Shown piece after piece: positions 52,301 to 64,000 of a stretch of DNA of 64,000 nt (positions are counted from its first letter, which is position 1; each line of letters opens with the position of its first letter). The position numbers and the translations under genes were made by a program. Under the pieces are notes generated by a model that saw only the letters and a program-made list of their open reading frames with translations, did no database searches and was not told the DNA's origin. Origin of the DNA: Ctenosaura bakeri (Eukaryota; Chordata; Lepidosauria; Squamata; Iguanidae); contig CAOLHI010000079.1 of the NCBI GenBank assembly GCA_948474755.1, positions 930,001 through 994,000 on the forward strand. Direction: 5' to 3'.

Positions 52301-53808
52301 CGCCATAGCAAATATGACTTTTGAATTGTTAATTCCAACTACAGTAAACCCTCTGAATCAAATGGAATTATGTTAAGTGTTGACTTAGCAAGTTCCACAG
52401 ATTCAACAGATCTACCCAACTAGCCTCTTACACACTGATTTAGCCCACAGATTGATACCATTTAGATGCGGCTATTCTTTTCTTTTTTGATTTATCAATA
52501 GATCTGAAATGTCACTTCCTGCCACCATTATTTGCCTTAGTTCCTATGGCATCTGTTATATATATTCTATAGTGGGGGGGCACAGGTCACCCGAATTCCC
52601 CTGGACCTTTTATGTTGCCCCAAGTCCCTCAATACTTTTTTTTTTTTTTGCCTCTAAATGTCTCCTAGGAGATATGTCAGGCAATTTAACCACATTTTTG
52701 ACCACACTGCCCTGCATCAGATTCTGGGACACTTCCTGTTGAAACAAAAAGGCCTCCCCACAGCCTAAAATGGCCCAGGGAGGGCAACAAACATGGCAAA
52801 ACTGCCCATGTCCCCTAGGCATTTGGGGGCCAAAAGCATTAAAATGGGCTAGGGTGCAGCCTTCCAAGGCCCCTGATTGTGATGTGGTTCTCTAAACACT
52901 TCCAGTTACCCAGCCCTATTCTAACAAGGAACACATGTAGCTTCTCCAAAATCTTCTTATGCTCCTTTACCAGTCCTTTAACTGTCTTACGATCCTATGG
53001 TCCAACTAAATCTTTGACCAGTCTTTTGCTTTGTATATATTTAAATAACATTTTAATGTTTTAATGTTATTTAACAATATGCTCCTCAAAATCCCTTTTG
53101 CATTCCTTATTGTCTACTTGTTTTTTTTTTTAAAACAGAAGTCGGTATTTCAGCTCATTTTGTTGGGAGAAGACTCCCACTTTCTGAAGGCAACCAACCT
53201 TCTCTGACAGCTTTTTTGACACTGCTCATTAGCCATGCTAGTAACTTTTTAAACTATATAGTGCCTTTCCTGACCTGTGTACCTATGTAGCTGAACTTGA
53301 ATTATTGTGGATTAGAGCAATAATCTACAGAGAGCCTGACTTTTCAACTCCCATAATATCTCCTCCCATTTTCCAACAAGTTTTCTGTTTAAGACAGTAG
53401 AGGAAAATCTTACTACATTGGACATTTTCCAACTAGTCTAACATTTTACATTTTGCACTAAATATTGGTCATCCTTTAGGATTACATATAAAGTCACTTT
53501 CCCTGCAGCTGTTAAAAGAAAATAACCTCAGAACTGTGACTCATTCTTAGCATGGAAATGTTTGCTTATGTTTTTAATTTACATATTGTCAAAAGTGACA
53601 GAACTGCTGTTAACTATTTCTAACTTTGCATTAGAGACTATTCATAATACGATGTTATCCTCATTTACCTTGTATCTGAAACAAGTGTAAATCAGCCTGA
53701 CAAAAATGACTCTCTTTTTAGATATCACTCTTTTAGCACATCATAGGATATGATCTAAATAACTAGAGGAAAAAATTACACTAAGGGTGGAGAAATACAT
53801 TATTATCT

Positions 53809-53885
53809 CTGTTGCTGCTGCTGCTGTATGCCTTCATGTCATTTCCAACTTTATGGTAACCCTAAGGTCCCCTCGCCAAAATGTG
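53809..53885 (-). mobile_element. SINE 3' fragment, reverse orientation
   Basis: TATGCCTTCATGTCATTTCC followed by AACTTTATGGTAACCCTAAG is the reverse complement of the local SINE 3' region (ATAAGTCAGAAACAACTTGAAGG type). It is preceded by a short TGC run matching the tail. Confidence 0.7.
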
Positions 53886-54277
53886 GAGATCTGGGCCAAG
53901 TCAGGGCCAAGCCAGGGCTAAATTCTCTCTTCCCAGAGAAACAGCACCCTTCTATATTTTTACCACTCCCTGGCTCCCTCTCCGCAGTTATAACTCTATT
54001 CTGCTTTCCCTATACTCACACCCTTGTAGATATAGGGTAAAGCATTCTTAGGTTTATCCAAATGAATAAGTTACTAGTGGTAGTGTGTGTAACTGATTCA
54101 GATTCAAGAAACACTATATATTGATTTTTCTTTTCACAGCTCTGAGGGTTTAAATCACCTTTTATGGTGACTAAATGGTCCATAATTTCAGCAGTACGGT
54201 TGACTGTATTAGGCTTTTTATCCTGAACAAGCCATCTGTAATGAGGTAGAATATTACAGAATTGATGTAAAGTCAAA

Positions 54278-54410
54278 GGCTTTCACGGCCAGAATCCATA
54301 GGTTGTTGTGGGTTTTCTGAGCTTTGAGGCCGCGTTCTATTAGTATTTTCTCCTGACGTTTCGCCTGCATCTGCAGCTGGCATCTTCAGAGGATCTGGTG
54401 GCATGGAAGT
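54278..54410 (-). repeat. Repeat fragment, possibly Penelope-like element 3' region
   Basis: On the minus strand it reads GATGCCAGCTGCAGATGCAG, then GCGAAACGTCAGGAGAAAAT and CACAACAACCTATGGATTCT. The same motif in plus orientation is at 58215-58305. I associate it with vertebrate Penelope-like retroelements from memory; the class is uncertain. Confidence 0.45.
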
Positions 54411-54799
54411 GAGACAGAGTATATATACTGTGTAATCCCTGGGTGGAAGAAAGCAATTTGCATATGTTAAGTTGGCCTGTGTGATGACCTATTGCTAAAT
54501 GGAATATCCCCCAGGGTTGAGTTGTTAGTCAGGGGATAAGCATAACAATGTGTTAAGTACATTGGTACATTAAGTACAAATACATTATTGATTCTTGTAG
54601 AGGGACCTCCAGAGGCCGGGTGGTGTCCATTGGCATATTTTGAGTCTTGATTTTAGTGTACTTCAGTACTGGTAGCCAAATTTTGTTTACTTTCTGAGTT
54701 TCTACTTTCCTGTTGAAACTGTCCATGTATTTATGGATTTCATCAAAGGAGTAACTGACCGCATAGGGAAATCGATGAAGAAACATAACCTAACCTATT

Positions 54800-55510
54800 T
54801 TGTTGCCAGCCTTAGGTGGAGCCAGCCAGATGGGGGAGTGGAATTTCCAAACAGAACAAGAGTCTGGACAAACTAGGAACAAAGCAGGCAGCCAGGATGT
54901 ATCTAATAGGAGGAGAAGGAGCAGCAGCTCAGGCTGGTCAGAGGGCTCAGCTGGGAAGACAAGAGTGTGCAATGGCACTAGAATTCATCAGTTTTGCACA
55001 ACCCTGCACTGGCAGGCCCAGCAAAGCTCCCTCTGTATCTGGAGGTGGGAGTGGGTGGTGGTGGCAGCTTGTTGGCTGCAGCTGCCTTGGTTGGCTATAG
55101 GCAGGCGGGGGGGGGGAATCTCAACTTGTATTTTGTGGTTGCATGGGTTTAGGATCCAGGACAGCGGCTTCTGCTCCCTTCCCCTGAATCAGGGATTGAG
55201 GGTGGTGGGGTGGAAGTGGTCATGCTATGCTCCAGGAGGGGCATGACTTTCTCGTACCCCCTGGTGACACGGAAGCCATCGTGGAATCTTTGCCTGTATG
55301 TTGGCCATTCCTGTCAACTCAGCAGTTCCAGCAGTGGGCTGGAATGTCAGTCTCACCAGTCAACAGGGGGTTAATTGATGCCCGGATCCAGTCTCATGCA
55401 TACTCCCAACCTTTAGCAGCTGTAGCCAATAAAGTTGTGGTCTTTTTTCTTCCAATTCTGGGTCTGGGTCTGTGTGTTGTTTGTCCTTGCGCTCTTCACC
55501 TCTGGGCACG
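54800..55510 (+). mobile_element. Possible LTR-like element
   Basis: A G+C-rich block begins TGTTGCCAGCC. It holds an AATAAA at about 55427-55432 followed by a T/G-rich tail, and breaks sharply into AT-rich sequence. The ends TGTTGC and GCAACT are nearly inverse, but no target duplication is visible. The two plus-strand open frames inside have no recognisable domains. Confidence 0.35.
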
Positions 55511-58214
55511 CAACTATATCAATCAAATGTTATATACCATGCCAGTTACCACAGAAATTCTTCTGAAATCTCGTTGGGAACACCATATGAGTAATGCGTT
55601 GAGCAGCTGCACTTTCTTCACCTTCATACAGAAAAAAGGTGATAGTGGAAGAAGAAGGCTGTTAACTCTGAGCCACTATTTTCATCAGTGCATGGCTTTG
55701 GGTAGGTGGAGAATGCTTGCAACCAAGCAGCTTCAGGAGTGGAAACTTGGAATATCACCTGTGCCATGACACAGCTCATCATCCAAGTTATTTCTTCTGG
55801 AGCAATCTGAATCCACAGACCCCCTACTGATTCTACAAGCCATGCACTGGAGAAAATGATAACTAGGACCTTGCAAACTTCTTCTGCTGCTACTGCATTC
55901 TTCCTCCTTTCTAGCCTTTTTAGTCTTGTTGCAATCCTTGCTCTCATTTTCATCATAACTGCACCATCATAGTCCACAGAATCCTTGCCTCTATCATTTC
56001 AAAACTTACCAAAGAAGGAGAAAATATCACTTTAGAGGCATTTGTGTAAATGTCTAAATACTCAAAGAGAGCACAAACCTCATGCTGCAATACAGATATT
56101 TCAGGCCTAGGATGGACATTTGTCTACCATGTAACTTCTAATTCCTGAACAAGTTCCATAGACACCAGCACCACCACAACTAGGACTGAACTTTAGTCAG
56201 ACCAGGGCCTTGTCAGGAAAATCTTTAAAAACTAGGTATTCAGAAGGTGAATGGTTTTAAGAAGCACTGTCTTTTAGGTGATATTTTCCAACTGGTTATT
56301 GATGGTGTGGGATCCCTCCTCCTATTTATGTTCATTGTTTTTTTTCCCCCTTAGGTTACAAACATCCTGGGAAAAGTCATTTAGAAAAACTCCTATAAGC
56401 TGCTCTTAGTTCTGGAACAGAAGAAGATATAAATCTGCTCCTATACTATTTATACCCTACTTTTTCCACAAAAGCAGGACTCAGGCTTATAAATTAAAAT
56501 ACATCGAATACAATTAAAACATACCCAAAATTGACATTGAAATAGAATCAAACTATTCATGACACTGAAGAAAATTAAAACATAGAATTAAAAATGATAA
56601 GAAAACAAATTTTAAAATAGTACAATAAAAGCAATACTGGAAGTAAACCACACATTCTTAGTACCCAGTAACAGGATAGGTCGGAAGACATTAGGGATGA
56701 TCTAAGATATAACAGCTTTCAATTTCAAGGTAATTTAAAATTTTAAAGAAACAACAGCTGGTGACATCACTGTATCTTTATCATTATATTTTTAGTGTAA
56801 CATGTGTCTCCTAAACCATTCACTGGAATGATCATTTGTGGGGATCCAGGGACATTTCTGTATTTTGAGTGTATTTTTCAAAAGAATTATGAAAATGTAA
56901 CTAAAAGGTAACACATTATTATTGGAATAAGAAGCAGCACTAAAAAGTAACAAATTACTACGTAAGAGACAACATTCCAAGCTCTGAATAACTGAAACAA
57001 TTAGGTACAACTCTAAATCTCAGTTTATATATAATTCTGAACCACAATGTTGGACTCATGTGCTCCTGCTTTCCTCTTGCACGTTCTACTTAGTTATTTC
57101 TTATTTGTGAAGTCTGACCTTATATCCAAGTTGGTAAACTTATGGCTGGTGATTACCAGGTAAACTAAAACTCATTTACAATCCTCATTGTAGAGGTACA
57201 ATCCACAGTTTGCTAGTACAGATGTAAGAGTAAACCATAATTTATAACAAGCAGAATTAGTCCTGAGCATCAAAGGACCAAATGTGAGGAGGAGGTTTAC
57301 ATTGTTCACTCCAAGTTCAATCCTGTATCCCTAAACTACAATCTGTTTTTTAAATTTTTATATATACAAATACACATACATACATATAAATATATATACA
57401 CACACATACACACATATTGAGTCCAAGGCTGCAATTCTGTGTACACTTATTCATAAGCAATGTCCTCTGAACCTAATGAGATGTTACTTCCAGGTAAACT
57501 TGCACAGGACAAAGTTCTACAGCTTTATTCAATGGAGTTAACAAATGCAGTGTTAAGACTGTTCATGAACCTGGGACTTCAAATGTGTTCCTTCAGTCAC
57601 TTCTTTAATTTATTCACTTAAAAATGTAATCATGTATCAAATCCATATTACTGAAGAATTGATCCCAGGCTACTAATAGGCAGTCTCACACACTAGGTTG
57701 TTAAGAATCATAGGAAATTGATACAATCTATAACAGTGATAAACTGCAAGACACAAACAATAGCAGATAGGTAAAAAAGCAGAGAGAGCTACCTTAAAAT
57801 ATTGTTTTAAAAGGGCTAAATGAGACATAAAATTTAATATCTGTGAATTCTAATCTGCCTTAATCAGCCAATGGAGTCATCCCTTGCCAGTGGTTCTCAA
57901 ACTTTTTACTCCGTGATCCCCTTTAAATCTACATGAGGGCACTGTGCCCCCTGCTCCATGTCACACACTCCATATTCTGTCCTACATGCCTCTCTCCCCA
58001 TTTCTGAGGTCTCTCGTGCTGCATGCACCCTCTGTCTTAATGCTGAGTTCTTGTGCTCTCTGCCTCTTCTCCTTACTTCCTTCTGCCTACCCAAAAACTG
58101 CCTCATGGTTGCTAAGGGACATGTACCTGCTGTGCCAATGATGGAATGTTCAGAGAAAAGTGAGAAAAGCTTTTAAAAAAGGGAAGGCAATTTTTCTTAT
58201 GCCTAAATTGGAGG

Positions 58215-58305
58215 AAGGCATAACAGTGGAAGACACAAAACGTTAAGAGAAAATACTAATAGAACACGGCCTCAAAGCCCAGAAAATGCCCAACAACCTA
58301 CACCT
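58215..58305 (+). repeat. Repeat fragment, same family as 54278-54410
   Basis: AAACGTTAAGAGAAAATACT followed by AGAACACGGCCTCAAAGCCC and CCAACAACCTACAC is a diverged inverse copy of the repeat at 54.3 kb. Confidence 0.5.
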
Positions 58306-58463
58306 TTCATTGCTCTTTTGCAGAGACCAGTCAATCTTCAGTGGCACTCACATGTACACATGTAGGCTTGCCTGTCCTTTTCACTTTTGCTATACTTGCA
58401 GGCTGACTTTTCTTGCATCCCCCGCCTTGAGCAACTGTTGCACTCTTCCCCTTAGGGTCTCAT

Positions 58464-59038
58464 TGTCATGCCCTGCCCTGGAGACCCCAACAGAGAGGAT
58501 GGGAGTTCCAATTCAGAGGCAGAAGACAGCGCAGAGGAACACAACAACCAGCAACCGGGGTCAGAGCAAGGGGAACAGAATAACCAGTAACAGGAGTCAG
58601 AGGAAGAATCAACACAGGTACCTACCTTGGTGGAACAATGGCAAGAGAAAGAATGCCTCAGGCGTTCAGCTTGTTTATACACCAAACAAGCCTTAATGAG
58701 GGAACACCTGCATCAATGTCATTAGGCTATAAATAAAAACATTTGGCTTTGCTCACCAGGGTTGGCAACTGTCTTTCTTGGTGGTTGAAATCCTGAGTGT
58801 GTCTTTTACTTGCTGACCAAGTACTCTTGTCTCCCATTGGACCTTTGCCTGCCATATGATTACAATTCTTGTTTGCCCCTTTGGATTCGGATGTTCTTGG
58901 AACTCTGGACTTTTGGTTTGATTCGGATTTGCTTTGGGACTGCTCTCTCTCTTGCTCGCTTCTTGCCATGAGTAAAAGCCCTGCTTCTACAGCCTGTTAA
59001 TTGTTATCAGTTCTGCCTGGTCTGTCTGAGACAGAACA
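58464..59038 (+). mobile_element. Solo LTR nested in hAT-like element
   Basis: It starts TGTCATGCCC and ends GAGACAGAACA (TG...CA), flanked by CTCAT at 58459-58463 and CCCAT at 59039-59043, a 5-bp duplication with one mismatch. A TATA-like GCTATAAATAA lies near 58725. No internal region adjoins it. It differs from the LTR at 33633, apart from both beginning TGTCA. Confidence 0.6.
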
Positions 59039-59059
59039 CCCATCTCCGCAGTTTGAAAA

Positions 59060-59170
59060 CCACTGCTATAAGCATCTGATGACATGGGCTATTACTCATA
59101 AAAGCTCATGTTGAACAAAACCCTTCTTTACAGTGTCATAAGACTCTATTTATGAAGACTACAGGAATCT
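59060..59170 (+). repeat. Unassigned interspersed repeat, copy 2
   Basis: See the copy at 49215: ATGGGCTATTACTCATAAAA, AGCTCATGTTGAAC and GTGTCATAAGACTC. Confidence 0.45.
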
Positions 59171-59523
59171 TTGGATCTTATATTGTGTATGTAGCAAAGG
59201 ACAGGTAAGGTATCTGCTGGCCATTTGTGTATTCATATCTATGGGTCTATGCCAGACACAGAACTGTCTTCATAACCTTCTGGAAAGCTGAGACTTTTGG
59301 TGATGGTTGCATTCTCTCTGTCAAAGGCAGTGACCATGCTAGTGCTCTGCATAGTACAAGCAGCAGTGCTCATATCATAAAGGCTGAGCAGGCAGCCATG
59401 GAACATGTGGAACAACTTGCAACACTCTCTGGGAAAGGAGGCTGTGATAATAGGGCTTCCCATTATCTAGACTGGGCTGAAGGGGGATACTTCCCTCTTC
59501 AGGTAAACCAAGGGTTAATGAGG

Positions 59524-59999
59524 TGTTGAGATTAGGTTACATTTTTATTGTGGGTCAGCCTCACAGGTCACGGGGGGGGGGAATTACCCTATCAAAGGGA
59601 ATGAGGTGAGCATCTTTGAGATGCTTCGAAGGAGAAGTTATAAAAATCCTTGAGAGGCCATGTGAGAGAGAGACAACAAAGGAACCTCCTAAAGATGGGA
59701 TCTGTGCCAGTAGTAGGCTGCAGGCCTAGGCCTTGCCTCCTGGTTTCATTCCTCTCTTAAACCAACTAAGCCTGTGAACTCAAATGTGAGTAACTAGAAT
59801 AAGGTAGTTAGTCGCGTTAGGGCTTTTTATTATTTTGGAGATTGGCTGATCTTAAAGAATGTATCTGTTTTTATAACTACTTGTAACTTAAGCGTACCTG
59901 GGAGGAGGGAGCCTCCCATGTGTATTATTGTCCTGTTTACTTGTATGCCTTAAAATAAATGCTTTTCTGTAAAACCTCTGTTTCCTCTCCATTCCCACA
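59524..59999 (+). mobile_element. Possible solo LTR
   Basis: A TATA-like GTTATAAAAATCC near 59637 and an AATAAA near 59953, about 300 bp apart and followed by a pyrimidine-rich end in CCCACA, give an LTR-like U3-R-U5 layout. No target duplication or second LTR is seen. Confidence 0.35.
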
Positions 60000-60399
60000 C
60001 CATTCTTCAGCACACGCTAGACAGAACTTCTCTCACTCAGAAGGGGGAGGGAAGGGAAAGGTCCTTAAGCCTAGAGATTGTCAATCCACTGAGCAGAGTC
60101 CCACTGTACTGCTCAGATATTCAGAATTCAGTGGGTGGTGGCAGCAAGAGAGAATTAGTGAATGCTGGGGAATTTCCTGCTCCTTCTCAAGGGTAGAAGT
60201 CAGGCTTGGGGGGAGGGGCTGGAAGTAAACTCAGTATGACAGAGGCTTAGAAAAGCGATATGGAAGTAACATAGCTTTCACTCCTTACTTAACATTTGAG
60301 GGCCCATTTCTGACTTTTCTTAAGTCCAGAGTGTCAAATAAGCAGCTGTTGTGATAATGGAACGGTTCAAGGAGTATAGAAAGTCAGGTTTCTTCTCAC

Positions 60400-61240
60400 A
60401 TGCGAAAAATGCAAGCTCAGTTCAAAGGAGGAGATGGGACAGGAAAAAACGTGGGTAAAACTATGTCCTGACTTAAATGAAACACTAACATAGCCTGTGG
60501 TAAGAATGTTATGCCTGGATGAAGGATCACTTTATCCTTTGCAAGATTAGCTAGGCGAGGTCTACATAAAGTGCATGAAAGAATACGAAAAGCCACTTTA
60601 ACTGAGAAGCAGTCCAGGAATGCCACAGTCAATGGTTCAAATGAAAGTTTAACTAACTGAGACAGCACCACCAATAACCTTCAGAAAGGCACTGGAAAGG
60701 TGTTCAGTTTTATATTTTTCTAAGATTCTTTTAAATTTGATAACTAAACTAGAGACAAAAAACCCAAAAGGACTAAGAAATGTAGCAACAGATGCCAAAT
60801 AAAACTTGATGGAAGACAAAGATATCTACCCACAAAGTAAGTGAAAACTAAAGAGTAGTAACCACAATATTGTTATATCAATTAAAATCTTGCTGTTCTG
60901 CATATAGACAGAAAGCTGCATACTGTTGAGTTGTCTTTTAAGCTTCAGCCAAAATATGTTTGCGTCTCTCAAGTTCAACTGTGACCAAATCCTTCATACA
61001 ATCAGCTTGAGATTGTTGATCCCTAGACCTTGTCCCTCAGAAAAATGTTTCTGCATAAAGTAGTCTGTAGTATTTGATTTGAGCCAGATGGAGCAGTGTG
61101 GGAAATCAGGGCTATTTCAAGCATCAGGGAATAACCAGGATACATTTGTCCTATCTAATCTTGGATACCACTTTGGTTTAGAACTGGAAACAGGAAAGAT
61201 GTACTGAAAAGATTTTGCCCTCTGATACAGGAACACAACC
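60400..61240 (-). mobile_element. DIRS recombinase and RNase H-end remnant
   Basis: The minus-strand frame 60674-60417 reads VVLSQLVKLSFEPLTVAFLD, then ILHPGITFLPQAMLVFHLSQ and DIVLPTFFP. This parallels the intact DIRS recombinase (VLSQLTKPPFEP, LRPDISFLLKVVSSFHLNQD, IILPAFFP) over about 80 residues. Upstream, 61230-61117 (FQYIFPVSSSKPKWYPRL, WLFPDA) resembles the end of the RT-RNase H frame (YAFPPFPLLGRTISKIL, APYWP). It is strongly decayed, so older than the 37-kb copy. Confidence 0.75.
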
Positions 61241-61249
61241 TCTAGCAAA

Positions 61250-61880
61250 GGGATAGGCAACTGCATTGAGAAGAGGTGCCAATTTTCACATCCCAGACCA
61301 CTCCATGGGCTGCACACCCCCAAATACCTCTGTGCTCCCAAACACCTCTATTTTCACTTGTGCCCTTCCCAAAATGAACTGGTCACTTTATGCTGCCATT
61401 TTGAAAAGGAAAACAGAGGTATTTGAGAGTTCCAAGAGCCTTCTGTGTGAGGTCAGGTATGTTTGCACATTTGGGGGCACTCTCTGCTCTATGCATTGTT
61501 TTGGGGTAAAAAAAAGCATGAGATGTATACTAATAATGTTTAAAAATTGGGAGACTGGGGGCTTTGGGGAAACGGTAGGGAGTTTCAGAGGCTGCAAAAG
61601 TACAGATTTGGGGGATCTCTACACAGGGCCCAAAAACATAAGAAGTAACACTATTTTTTAAATGGGGAGGTTGGAGGCTTTGAGGGATTGGTGGGAGTTT
61701 CAGAAGCTCTAAAGTTGGGGTACAGGATTAATATAAATCCCACGCCTGCCCTAACAATTGTCTGCCTGTACCCATTGTGCTGCAGAATCTCCACAGCTGG
61801 CTTGGCCTGCCCAGGAGTGAACAGATCAAATTGGGTGTTTCCCATCCTTGAAAAACATGGTCTAGAAGAATAGGATTCAA
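61250..61880 (+). repeat. Unassigned repeat-like block
   Basis: A patch of higher G+C with recurring GGGGG and AGGTATTTGAGAG/GGAGGCTTTG motifs, including two related phrases at about 61555-61600 and 61665-61705 (GGGCTTTGGGGAAACGGTAG and GAGGCTTTGAGGGATTGGTG). It is possibly an interspersed repeat. The 131-codon frame inside has no recognised domain. Confidence 0.3.
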
Positions 61881-63446
61881 CATCCATCCACTTGGCTAGC
61901 TACTGGACCTACCTAATTTTTCTGCAAAACTATTGTCCTCTCTGTACAGATGAATGGTGACCATAAAGACATGTTTAAAGCACCAGTGTCAAAAGTTAAG
62001 AGTAACTTTGTAAGGTCTGAAGACTGAGTTCTTCTTGCCTGTTTATACACCAAACCTCCATGGTACTGTCTGTTCTCAGTTGAGAGTGGAAACTGGATGA
62101 CGACTCTGGTACTCATAATAATATGTTAATTAATCAGGTTACTTAGGCTGCTTGGTTATGGTCTGTAGTCTGTATTCTTAATTCCCAAACAAGCAGATAG
62201 TCGAGTTACTTCAATATCTTGATGCCTGAACAATAAACCCAGACAAATTTGACAGGAATTAATGTTGTGTCTTTCTCCAAAGCAAGGAACACAGTTGCCA
62301 TCACTGACCAATAAAGAGATTTTGTAGTTAAAGACAACACAATTCTTAAAGAGATCCTTTAGGCAAATGCTTCTAATCACAAGGAACTGGAACTTAGAAA
62401 CAGAAAAGATGACTAAAGTGAATCAAAATTGAAAAGAACATTGACAAAAAGAAAACAAAATTTGAGATACTCTCTTTAGAATAATATCAATCTCAAAGGT
62501 TCTAACAAGAGCAATCATTGTGGAATATGAAGCAGAACTGAGGATATGATGGCTGCAGTGTGTGCATAAGAAACTGTTGCCAATTACTCATACATTATAT
62601 ATTATCACATTAAATAGAAATGTACTTGTTTTTGAGTTGACAACTAATATTATGTGGCACTACTGTCATAGCAGTAAATCCCATAACTATCACTCTGACA
62701 TTATAATGAACAACCCAGTCATTCAACTGATATTTTATGACTGCTGTAGCAACACTGTAAGCATTTGAGCAAGTGTGGCTTCCATTCTGCAATACTAATT
62801 TCGAAGCATGGAGACTCTCAACAAAATGGTGGAACATAATCTCAGTCCTTGTCAGGATTTTCTAACAGAGATGTTTCTTTCAGGACTTTCTAGCTGATCT
62901 GCAACAGTTTTGCAGTATCCAAACTTAAGCACTTTTGTTATATAGTGGAAGTAGAGAGATGGAGAGATTTATGAAACCAGAAAAAAGCATCCTTTTTTAG
63001 TTCCTCTTTGCTAAAATGTCCCTGTTTTGCTACCCTTCCTGTGAATTCAGGTTTAACATCACACACTGAGTGTACCTGATTTTTCAGAAAACAACTTTGG
63101 TCAATTTCTAAAAAGTCAGCTTCAAACCACTGGTCATAAAGCTTTAATTTTAAACTAGGGCTAGAATCCTGTTGGGTAATCCCAGTTAACGTAGATCCAT
63201 TCAATGAATTATTGAATGGTAAATCAACACATATATTCCACTGATTCAGTGGGTCTACTTTATGTAGGACTAACAACAGAATTCAGACCTATTTTTTTTA
63301 TAATACACAGTCTCTGATTCAAATGTTGTGCTAAATCAGGATTCACTGAAAGTGAAACTAAACACAGCAGCAGTTTTCCCTCCAGCCATGTGGGAGTAGC
63401 ACTGGGAACAAAAAGACCCAAAACTTACTCCGACTCACCACAACTC

Positions 63447-63485
63447 ATGTATGTATGTATGTATGTATGTATGTATGTATGTATG
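63447..63485. repeat. (ATGT)n microsatellite
   Basis: About nine to ten perfect ATGT units. Confidence 0.97.
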
Positions 63486-63548
63486 AACTAACACAGTGAG
63501 AAGTAAGGCCTCCCCTGGAATGGGTCCCTTCCCAAGAAAAAGGCAGGA

Positions 63549-63575
63549 AATTAATTAATTAATTAATTAATTAAT
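63549..63575. repeat. (TTAA)n microsatellite
   Basis: Nearly seven perfect TTAA units, about 65 bp from the ATGT tract. Confidence 0.95.
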
Positions 63576-64000
63576 GCAGGAAAAGACTAGAACAATTCTG
63601 GCAATAAACAGCTCAAAGATCTATTTTGTTGGGCAGGAACTGAATGTCAATAAGCTAAAATTCAACAAATTTCTCTCAGTACACAAGGGCAGAGGTGTCA
63701 GCATTATTCTTTAAAATATGGAAGATTTTAGAACACTTATGGGAAGAACAGTATATTCAGACAGAAGCTAGAAGGTACCTAAAAGCATTTCCAGGAGGAC
63801 CTTCCTGTATTTGTCAACCAAGAAAGGATGGAGCCTTATTCCTATATAAGAAGAGAATATGGGAGTGGATCCTTACAGGTTTTGTAGGCTCTACATTAAA
63901 CTGTCTCCCAAGCAATAAACCACCCAAATGTATAAGCCAAAGATACTGCTGGAATGGAATGATGAATAATGTACTCATCTGATCTATGTCACCTACAATT

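Larger units (their letters stand above)
57888..59065. mobile_element. hAT-like element carrying nested insertions
   Basis: The left end CAGTGGTTCTCAAACTTTTT and the right end (AGTTTGAAAACCACTG) are inverse copies typical of hAT/Charlie-type elements. The interior holds the Penelope-like fragment (58215-58305) and an LTR (58464-59038). The 8-bp flanks do not match well, so the insertion is old. Confidence 0.65.

Noticed and set aside
54800..55769. Two consecutive plus-strand open frames (148 and 180 codons)
   Set aside because: No recognised domain; they sit in a GC-rich repeat-like block with an internal AATAAA, so an LTR-like repeat is the better reading.
63695..63982. 95-codon plus-strand open frame at the window edge
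   Set aside because: No domain or splice support was recognised; the length is within chance.

Overview
This is a vertebrate nuclear window, most likely from a squamate reptile and possibly an iguanian lizard. It holds one recognisable protein-coding gene, WASF1 (WAVE1/SCAR1), on the minus strand. All eight expected coding exons are present, from the initiator ATG at 48988 to the stop at 10547. Every splice site is GT/AG and every junction phase closes. The exons sum to 1647 nt, encoding 548 residues against 559 in human. The lineage guess rests on the repeats: tRNA-derived SINEs of lizard type, CR1, RTE/BovB and L1 LINE pieces, DIRS retrotransposons and many microsatellites. No species can be named from the sequence alone.

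Layout. 1-9.77 kb is intergenic sequence downstream of WASF1, with SINE copies, microsatellites, a 21-bp minisatellite and a TA-flanked MITE. 9.78-10.55 kb is the 3' UTR. 10.55-27.65 kb holds coding exons 8 to 2; the introns carry L1 and RTE LINE remnants, SINEs, a CR1 3' end and a DIRS remnant ending about 25 bp from a 5' splice site. 27.65-48.86 kb is one 21-kb intron that acts as a retroelement sink. It contains an old DIRS gag/RT remnant split by a CR1 fragment, a 1003-bp GC-rich solo LTR with perfect 5-bp target duplications, a structurally complete 6.1-kb DIRS element and another CR1 remnant. 48.86-48.99 kb is the first coding exon. 49-64 kb is presumably 5' UTR intron sequence, with LTR-like elements, a hAT-like composite and a further DIRS remnant. 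No WASF1 promoter or untranslated first exon could be identified.

The most notable object is the DIRS element at about 37.28-43.38 kb, on the same strand as WASF1. Both inverted terminal repeats are visible. The internal complementary region just beyond the tyrosine-recombinase reading frame is the reverse complement of the two outer ends joined together, which is the layout expected for circle-mediated DIRS replication. Its gag, RT-RNase H and recombinase frames are almost intact. Six internal stops were located and all six are TGA, suggesting CpG decay of CGA codons. At least three other DIRS remnants of different ages lie in or near the same gene. No RNA gene, CRISPR array or other protein-coding gene was found.
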